DNA of 27,177 nucleotides from Pleurobrachia bachei (lineage: Eukaryota > Ctenophora > Tentaculata > Cydippida > Pleurobrachiidae): positions 9,618-36,794 of the forward strand of contig AVPN01000787.1 in the NCBI GenBank assembly GCA_000695325.1. The letters are read 5' to 3'. Shown here piece after piece: positions 21,098-27,177 of this stretch. The notes under the pieces are model-generated. The model was not told where the DNA came from, made no database searches, and saw nothing but the letters and a program-made list of their open reading frames with translations. Both the position numbers and the translations under genes were made by a program. How positions within the stretch are numbered: the first letter of the stretch is position 1; every line of letters starts with the position of its first letter.

Positions 21098-22296
21098 TCA
21101 ATAGTAAGATGAATAGTTACTTCGGTGTGGGTGACCAGGGAGGTATCAGGTTCGCAAAAACCAGGGTGTAGTTCAGTAGATTCTTTAGACGATCCTATCC
21201 GGATACTGTTTTCCGTAACGATATTTCCAGATCTGATCCAGTAGGTAAGGCTAACTTGTTCAACTCTCACTTCTTTGAGCAGTTTACGTGTCCTAGTAAC
21301 TATGATATTTCTATCGACTACTCTATAGAGTCTGACCCAGACAACTTTTTTAGTCTAGAAGAGGTACTAGAAGAGGTCCACAAGTCACTCACTTCCATCA
21401 ACTCATCCAAAGCCTGTGGAGCAGATGGTATTCACGGAAAAGTTCTTAAAAACTGTGCCGGATCACTATCGTACCCACTTTGGCTACTTTTCAACAATAG
21501 CTTTAGAACCGGATCTATACCTGATGATTGGAAACTAGCTTCTATCGTACCCGTTTTTAAAAAGGGAGAGAAGAAGGATGTTTCAAATTACAGGCCTATT
21601 TCCCTACTCTCATTAGTTTCGAAGCTTTTAGAAGATTTAGTTAGATCTAGATTACTCAGAATCTGTGGCCCGCTCATTGATCCCAGACAGCATGGTTTTA
21701 TGCGGGGTAGATCATGTAATACTCAGTTAATTCCTTTCACATACTCCCTTGGACGACCATATCCACTGCCCACGTCTAGACTACATCAGATAAAACTGAA
21801 AACTCGTGCTTTTGACTCCTGTAACCATGATTTAATTTTTTCTAAGCTCAAATATCAATTTAATGTAGATGGGGAAATGTTAAATTTTATCAAGAACTAT
21901 CTCATGAACCGTACACAGCGGGTAGTAGTTGATGGACAGGCCTCTGACACCCTACCTGTTATCTCTGGTGTACCCCAGGGTAGCCTTCTCGGACCCATTT
22001 TGTTTATTATCTTTATTAATGATATCTTTAATGAGGCAACTGAGGGCACTGGAATATCACTATATGCGGATGATACTAAGATCTGGAGACGTATTGAATG
22101 TATGTCAGATCACTATTCTCTCCAAGAGACTGTTAATAACCTCCAATCCTGGGCCATCCGAAATAGAATGATATTGCAGCCCAATAAGTGTCACACTCTT
22201 AGTATAGCTAGAACTTCCAATCGCCACTCGATTGATAATTATCTTAATCAGTTTTCATTTCTCCCCTGTTATAACTATTTTTATGAATTAGATGGT
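21098..22296 (+). mobile_element. LINE reverse transcriptase segment, copy 1 (5'- and 3'-truncated)
   Basis: CR1/L2-like reverse transcriptase. An open frame from 21256 shows VPVFKKGEKKDVSNYRPISL, then QHGFMRGRSCNTQL, then SGVPQGSLLGPILFIIFIND, then the YADD box (LYADDTKIW) and WAIRNRMILQPNKCH. The catalytic motif A (FDFARAFDS in copy 2) is destroyed: residues before RAFDS are GRPYPLPTSR... instead. This is due to the 50-nt block 21752-21801; a second such block at 21148-21197 puts a stop in the LINE frame. A 12-nt tandem duplication (EEVLEEV versus EEV) is also seen. The copy ends abruptly at 22296 in the GATGGT motif. Confidence 0.85.
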
Positions 22297-22548
22297 CCCT
22301 TTGACACATGAAGTCTAGGTGCTGTTGAGTCGCTTGGCCCTGCTTCCGTGCTGAACAATTCAAAGGTGGTGCCGATTATATCAGACAGGATTTTGTCTGA
22401 TCAATGATTGGCCCCTCTCATGTCTGATCATGCACTGTCGTCTGGAATTGATTGGGGCCCTGCGGCCTACATACTTACCAGACCCTCCCCCTCTTTTTTG
22501 AAATTTCCTTCAACATGTATCAGTGCACGTTGTGACATGAGAGAAGTG

Positions 22549-22550
<2 letters not shown>

Positions 22551-22582
<32 letters not shown>
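22551..22582. repeat. (TC)n microsatellite
   Basis: A run of about 15 TC dinucleotides ending in CCCTG. Confidence 0.9.
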
Positions 22583-22587
<5 letters not shown>

Positions 22588-22858
22588 GTCACTGTAATCT
22601 GTCAACTCTCCACTTCCGCACAGCACGTTATTTGAGGAATGAGGTCTGTCAATGTATCGAAGGGTTCAACTCTCAATTTCCTCAAAATGTAATTACACGA
22701 GAGAACTCTCTCGAAATTGGTGACGTGAGGCGAGATTTGATCATTTTCTACTGTACTTCCCCCACTAGTCTGATTGGTACACTTCATGCTACTTAGGTCT
22801 CAGTTAATTAGGTGTCCCACTGATTGACATGTGTATCAGGTCCCACCCCAGACCAGTC

Positions 22859-22972
22859 ACACGTAATGAGGAGATCTAGGTAACTCTGCGTGTCAAATCT
22901 CATGACCTAGGGGTAGACCCTATAACACGTAATCAGAAGATAGTACGTAATGAGGTAGACCGGACACGTAAT
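22859..22972. promoter_or_regulatory. Cluster of four ACGTAAT motifs
   Basis: CACGTAAT occurs three times (near 22860, 22925 and 22965) and TACGTAAT once (near 22944) within about 115 bp. ACGT-core sites of this type can bind bZIP factors. Function is inferred from clustering only. Confidence 0.35.
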
Positions 22973-23217
22973 GATTGGGGTGTGTGATATCCCGCCCTCT
23001 AATTAAATTAGCTTCAGTTAGCATCATTGCCCCTGGTTTTAAAAGGGCCAGGTACCCCTCAATTTTTGTAATTGCATGCTCCCCTTCTCTCTCTCTCTCT
23101 CTGTTTATAGTTTTCCCTCTCTCTCTATCCTAAGGCTCCATGCTAGCTCCCGTTATAATTAGGATACCCTGAGGCTTCCATATCCCCCTCTGTTTCAGTG
23201 TATATCACGAGGAGGAA

Positions 23218-23293
23218 GCCAATAAGAGGCTATTATCCACCCCATGTGACCACTGAACAGCCAACAAGAGGCCATTACCCACCCCACGTGACC
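23218..23293. repeat. Two diverged 34-bp direct repeats (42-bp spacing)
   Basis: Units at 23218-23251 and 23260-23293 begin GCCAATAAGAGGCTATTA and GCCAACAAGAGGCCATTA. All four differences between them are T in the first and C in the second. Each ends in an E-box-like CATGTG or CACGTG. Confidence 0.75.
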
Positions 23294-23439
23294 CAGATCA
23301 GAGCCACCCTTCCCCACGTGCTGCCCCCATGTGATATTTCCCTAGGTCCATTGCAGGCCCCCATTAGATCCCCCCTCCATTGCTCGATATAGCACGTGAC
23401 AGTGGACACCACGTGATTGCCCCTACAGCGCGGTATAAA
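23285..23439. promoter_or_regulatory. Promoter-like cluster: four CACGTG E-boxes and a TATA box
   Basis: CACGTG occurs at 23285-23290, 23315-23320, 23393-23398 and 23410-23415; the third and fourth lie 12 bp apart. A TATAAA follows at 23434-23439 in a GC-rich setting (GCGCGGTATAAACGCC), with pyrimidine-rich sequence downstream. This looks like a bHLH-responsive core promoter pointing right, but no reading frame follows before the LINE palindrome. The product, if any, may be non-coding. Confidence 0.45.
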
Positions 23440-24116
23440 CGCCTCCTCCACTCTCACGTCCCCCCGCCGCTACTAGCACTCTCTCTTCCTCTAACTTTCT
23501 CTGATCTCTCTCTCTAACTATCTGTTTCTCTCTCTGCAACTCTCTCCTTTTCTCTCTCTGGCTCGGTTATATTCCTTGCTAATCTCTCATTTACCATATG
23601 TTGGTAAACTGTTCTCTCTCTGTAACTCTTACTTTCTCACACTCTCTCTCTCTCTCTCCCCTCTCTTTCTTTCTCACTCTCTCAGTCTCTCACTCTTTCT
23701 ACTTCCACATTTGCTCTTTTTTCGCGTATAGTTGTGCACACGTTTGTACTGTGCCAGTAGCTACTACATGTATTTGTATTTGGTTTTGATTTCATAGTTT
23801 TGATATAGTTTTGAGACCTTGATAGTTGGATCTTTTCGAGACCCCCCCCCCTCGTTCTGTCAGCTTGGCAATGATGTAATAATCTCTCCGAGTCATTTCG
23901 TTACCTTGTAAACTTCTTTCGTCAGAGGGGGGTAGTGTGATAGCATGATACTTTTGATGAGTCACCCCCGCTGATCTATTATAGTGATATCTCCTCCCCT
24001 CTCTGCTGCAGTGATCTACTCCCCATCTTTGGTGAACTCTATCCTGCACCCTCTCTCTAGACGTAATCTCTCTAGACGTGATTCATCTAATCCATCCCTC
24101 TCTAGTGACCTATATC

Positions 24117-24556
24117 AGATAATACCATCTAATTCATAAAAATAGTTATAACAGGGGAGAAATGAAAACTGATTAAGATAATTATCAATCGAGTGGCGAT
24201 TGGAAGTTCTAGCTATACTAAGAGTGTGACACTTATTGGGATGCAATATCATTCTATTTCGGATGGCCCAGGATTGGAGGTTATTAACAGTCTCTTGGAG
24301 AGAATAGTGATCTGACATACATTCAATACGTCTCCAGATCTTAGTATCATCCGCATATAGTGATATTCCAGTGCCCTCAGTTGCCTCATTAAAGATATCA
24401 TTAATAAAGATAATAAACAAAATGGGTCCAAGAAGGCTACCCTGGGGTACACCAGAGATAACAGGTAGGGTATCAGAGGCCTGACCATCAACTACTACCC
24501 GCTGTGTACGGTTCATGAGATAGTTCTTGATAAAATTTAACATTTCCCCATCTACA
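24117..24556 (-). mobile_element. LINE reverse transcriptase fragment, inverted (left palindrome arm)
   Basis: On the minus strand it reads DGEMLNFIKNYLMNRTQRVV, SGVPQGSLLGP, LYADDTKIW and IRNRMILHPNKCH, the same LINE family as 21098-22296. It covers motif B, the YADD box and the thumb-side region only. It joins non-LINE sequence at the GTAGATGGGG motif. Confidence 0.9.
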
Positions 24557-24669
24557 AATAGAAACAAGTTAGTTAGTCAAACAATCGTTTCGCCAAATAT
24601 GGCTCATCAGTGACACTGATGAGCCATATTTGGCGAAACGATTGTTTGACTAACTAACTTGTTTCTATT
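24557..24669. other. Non-LINE core of the palindrome
   Basis: A 113-bp hairpin core that departs from LINE sequence at GTAGATGGGG on both sides. It may be a fragment of another retroelement, since the hammerhead motif suggests a Penelope-like or retrozyme-type source. The right edge (TTTCTATTTGTAG before ATGGGG) also looks like a 3' splice site. Confidence 0.6.
24576..24614 (-). ncRNA. Minimal type I hammerhead ribozyme motif
   Basis: Read on the minus strand: helix I is GUCA (24614-24611) with UGAC (24579-24576), 4 bp. The core CUGAUGA is at 24610-24604. Helix II is GCC/GGC (24603-24601 with 24594-24592) with a 6-nt loop. GAAA is at 24591-24588. Helix III is two base pairs (A-U, C-G) with a GAUU loop. 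The cleavage triplet is GUU, cutting after 24580. Every core position fits the hammerhead consensus. A two-base-pair helix III is the form known from Penelope-like elements, where it works better as a dimer. The plus strand has the same motif with one helix I mismatch, because the centre base differs. Confidence 0.75.
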
Positions 24670-25181
24670 TGTAGATGGGGAAATGTTAAATTTTATCAAG
24701 AACTATCTCATGAACCGTACACAGCGGGTAGTAGTTGATGGTCAGGCCTCTGATACCCTACCTGTTATCTCTGGTGTACCCCAGGGTAGCCTTCTTGGAC
24801 CCATTTTGTTTATTATCTTTATTAATGATATCTTTAATGAGGCAACTGAGGGCACTGGAATATCACTATATGCGGATGATACTAAGATCTGGAGACGTAT
24901 TGAATGTATGTCAGATCACTATTCTCTCCAAGAGACTGTTAATAACCTCCAATCCTGGGCCATCCGAAATAGAATGATATTTCATCCCAATAAGTGTCAC
25001 ACTCTTAGTATAGCTAGAACTTCCAATCGCCACTCGATTGATAATTATCTTAATCAGTTTTCATTTCTCCCCTGTTATAACTATTTTTATGAATTAGATG
25101 GTATTATCTTAGATTATGTTACTGTTCAGAAAGATCTTGGAATTCTTATTACTCAAGATCTGAAATGGACCACTCACTGTG
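24670..25181 (+). mobile_element. LINE reverse transcriptase fragment (right palindrome arm and beyond)
   Basis: Same RT region as the left arm but extending further 3' than any other copy here (DYVTVQKDLGILITQDLKW), which is the normal continuation for CR1-type elements. At about 25181 it switches to the intron of the zinc-finger gene, with shared ATTACTCAA at the join. Confidence 0.9.
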
Positions 25182-25980
25182 ATTACTCAAATAACAACCT
25201 GGGTGTCGTTTGCTAACTGATATTCTAACTTTCAATTTTTCTCCCACAGGTGAAATACCAGCAGGAATCTTGACGGACTCTGGAGAAAAGGACGATTACA
25301 GTACAGATGATTGTGAATCTGAACAAACTGCTGGCACCAGTGAAATTGTCGTCTCTAATCCTCAACGTCTGTACGTGTGTGATGTCTGTGACAAAGGATT
25401 TAGAAAGGCTGGTACCCTTACTCGCCATAGAAAAATTCATACGGGCGAACGGCCCTACAAATGTAAGGAATGTGGGAAAGGGTTTACTTGTCCTGATCAC
25501 CTTCAAAGTCACATTAGGACTCACACTGGAGAGCGGCCCTACAAATGCGAGGAATGTGGGAAAGGATTTAATACTTCCAGCAACCTTCAAGGTCACATCA
25601 GGACCCATACTGGCGAGCGGCCCTACAAATGTAAGGATTGTGGGAAAGGGTTTAAACAATCTGGTAATCTAATACAACACATGACGACTCATACTGGAGA
25701 ACGGCCATTTAAATGTCAAGAGTGTGGAATAGGATTTATATTTTCAAGTCGGCTAGTAAGACACATGAAGACCCACACTGGGGAGCGGGAGATGAATTAC
25801 AAATGTGATGAATGTGGTATTGGATTTAATACTTCCAGCAACCTTAAAGATCACATCAGGACCCATACTGGAGAGCGGCCTTACAAATGTAAGGATTGTG
25901 GGAAAGGATTTACTCGTAATTCTGATCTTAAACGTCATCGGATGAATACTCACTTTCATAACAATAAAGACCAGGATTAG
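25182..25980 (+). pseudogene. Second copy of the zinc-finger C exon, lacking its 5' exons
   Basis: Duplicate of 20294-21092 (offset 4888). It keeps the end of the intron, the acceptor and the complete seven-finger exon (25250-25980). Upstream exons and promoter are replaced by LINE sequence, so expression would need a new promoter or splicing from outside. I found only two base differences from the first copy, both in finger 2 and both amino-acid changing (E to G, and R to C at helix position -1). Confidence 0.75.
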
Positions 25981-25985
25981 TTTCT

Positions 25986-27177
25986 TCAATAGTAAGATGA
26001 ATAGTTACTTCGGTGTGGGTGACCAGGGAGGTATTTCCAAGCGTTTTTGGTCCCACATCAAGTCATCTAAGAAATCTGCTAGGATTCCGGATACTGTTTT
26101 CCGTAACGATATTTCCAGATCTGATCCAGTAGGTAAGGCTAACTTGTTCAACTCTCACTTCTTTGAGCAGTTTACGTGTCCTAGTAACTATGATATTTCT
26201 ATCGACTACTCTATAGAGTCTGACCCAGACAACTTTTTTAGTCTAGAAGAGGTCCACAAGTCACTCACTTCCATCAACTCATCCAAAGCCTGTGGAGCAG
26301 ATGGTATTCACGGCCAAGTTCTTAAAAACTGTGCCGGATCACTATCGTACCCACTTTGGCTACTTTTCAACAATAGCTTTAGAACCGGATCTATACCTGA
26401 TGATTGGAAACTAGCTTCTATCGTACCCGTTTTTAAAAAGGGAGAGAAGAAGGATGTTTCAAATTACAGGCCTATTTCCCTACTCTCATTAGTTTCGAAG
26501 CTTTTAGAAGATTTAGTTAGATCTAGATTACTCAGAATCTGTGGCCCGCTCATTGATCCCAGACAGCATGGTTTTATGCGGGGTAGATCATGTAATACTC
26601 AGTTAATTCCTTTCACATACTCCCTTGCTGCTGGTATAGGTGACGGGTGTAGATCTGATGTAGTATATTTTGACTTTGCTCGTGCCTTTGACTCCTGTAA
26701 CCATGATTTAATTCTTTCTAAGCTCAAATATCAATTTAATGTAGATGGGGAAATGTTAAATTTTATCAAGAACTATCTCATGAACCGTACACAGCGGGTA
26801 GTAGTTGATGGTCAGGCCTCTGATACCCTACCTGTTATCTCTGGTGTACCCCAGGGTAGCCTTCTTGGACCCATTTTGTTTATTATCTTTATTAATGATA
26901 TCTTTAATGAGGCAACTGAGGGCACTGGAATATCACTATATGCGGATGATACTAAGATCTGGAGACGTATTGAATGTATGTCAGATCACTATTCTCTCCA
27001 AGAGACTGTTAATAACCTCCAATCCTGGGCCATCCGAAATAGAATGATATTTCATCCCAATAAGTGTCACACTCTTAGTATAGCTAGAACTTCCAATCGC
27101 CACTCGATTGATAATTATCTTAATCAGTTTTCATTTCTCCCCTGTTATAACTATTTTTATGAATTAGATGGTATTAT
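25986..27177 (+). mobile_element. LINE reverse transcriptase segment, copy 2 (continues to window end)
   Basis: Same start as copy 1 (TCAATAGTAAG, 6 bp after the zinc-finger stop), so the zinc-finger/LINE junction is older than the duplication. This copy has the normal sequence where copy 1 has the two odd blocks, with motif A intact (VVYFDFARAFDS). It then shows SGVPQGSLLGP and YADD. The window ends at GATGGTATTAT, the same LINE position where copy 1 and the left palindrome arm end. Confidence 0.9.

Larger units (their letters stand above)
22297..24116. other. 1.8-kb segment without recognised gene between inverted LINE copies
   Basis: No frame here encodes anything I recognise. It holds a (TC)n run at 22551-22582, further TC-rich stretches at 23081-23125 and 23480-23700, a cluster of CACGTAAT motifs (22859-22972) and an E-box/TATA cluster (23218-23439). 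The segment is bounded on both sides by LINE copies in opposite orientation that end within about 8 nt of the same LINE position. Confidence 0.6.
24117..25109. repeat. Near-perfect palindrome, 496-bp arms around a 1-base centre
   Basis: The left arm (24117-24612) is the reverse complement of the right arm (24614-25109) about position 24613, with no gap. I saw one mismatch (the codon read L on the left and F on the right in NRMI-L/F-HPNK). The outer 440 bp of each arm is LINE reverse transcriptase (VDGEMLNFIKNYL... to ...FYELDGI). The inner 56 bp of each arm is non-LINE sequence carrying the hammerhead motif. Confidence 0.95.

Noticed and set aside
21521-21535. CTGATGATTGGAAAC in the LINE RT, resembling a hammerhead core (CTGATGA ... 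GAAAC)
   Set aside because: There is no room for a helix II between the core and GAAA, and it encodes the conserved PDDWKLAS of the reverse transcriptase.
23470-23720. TC-rich region as a possible CDS (63-codon frame at 23598)
   Set aside because: Simple-sequence Ser/Leu-rich translation with no gene context.

Overview
This is eukaryotic, almost certainly animal, DNA. Genes are split by short GT-AG introns (mostly about 60-150 bp, up to about 270 bp). The window holds an axonemal-dynein assembly factor gene (SPAG1 type), a TRPM-type cation channel gene, C2H2 zinc fingers with TGERP linkers, and a CR1/L2-like LINE. The compact layout suggests a small, intron-rich metazoan genome (sponge, placozoan or tunicate-like). 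I cannot name the species.

Layout. (1) 1-654: GA microsatellite and the 3' flank of the first gene. (2) 655-4869, minus strand: a SPAG1-like gene whose 14 exons chain in phase; three TPR blocks and an RPAP3_C-type C-terminal domain. Its 5' end is unresolved. (3) 5487-14684, plus strand, head to head with SPAG1: a TRPM-like channel gene. Its N-terminal SLOG/MHR region carries a tandem triplication of about 1.43-1.46 kb (copies A, B, C). The six-helix pore region follows. The gene's 3' end is not seen: 56 bp after the last recognisable exon a MITE-like inverted-repeat element starts, followed by a LINE. (4) 14740-17805: MITE, LINE ORF1, LINE ORF2 endonuclease. (5) 17806-21092: three related zinc-finger exons (A, B, C) with decayed finger remnants between them, flanked by a 141-bp direct repeat of the LINE. 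(6) 21098-22296: LINE reverse transcriptase segment (copy 1). (7) 22297-24116: about 1.8 kb without a recognisable gene but with an E-box/TATA cluster. (8) 24117-25109: a near-perfect palindrome with 496-bp arms and a 1-base centre, made of LINE reverse transcriptase plus a core that folds as a minimal hammerhead ribozyme. (9) 25182-27177: a second copy of the zinc-finger C exon plus LINE unit, running to the window end.

Most notable. First, LINE copy 1 contains two blocks of exactly 50 nt that equal the complement, without reversal, of the same segment in the other LINE copies (50/50 and 48/50). No known DNA rearrangement does this, so it is either a data-processing artefact or something very strange. 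Second, the palindrome centre carries a type I hammerhead motif in which every core position fits the consensus. Third, the TRPM triplication has phase-0 exon cassettes that could splice in tandem, and one copy contains a patch whose exon differences are all synonymous while its intron is unalignable. The palindrome, the polarity-flipped blocks and the many near-identical repeats all mean that assembly correctness must be tested before biology is inferred from the right-hand 10 kb.
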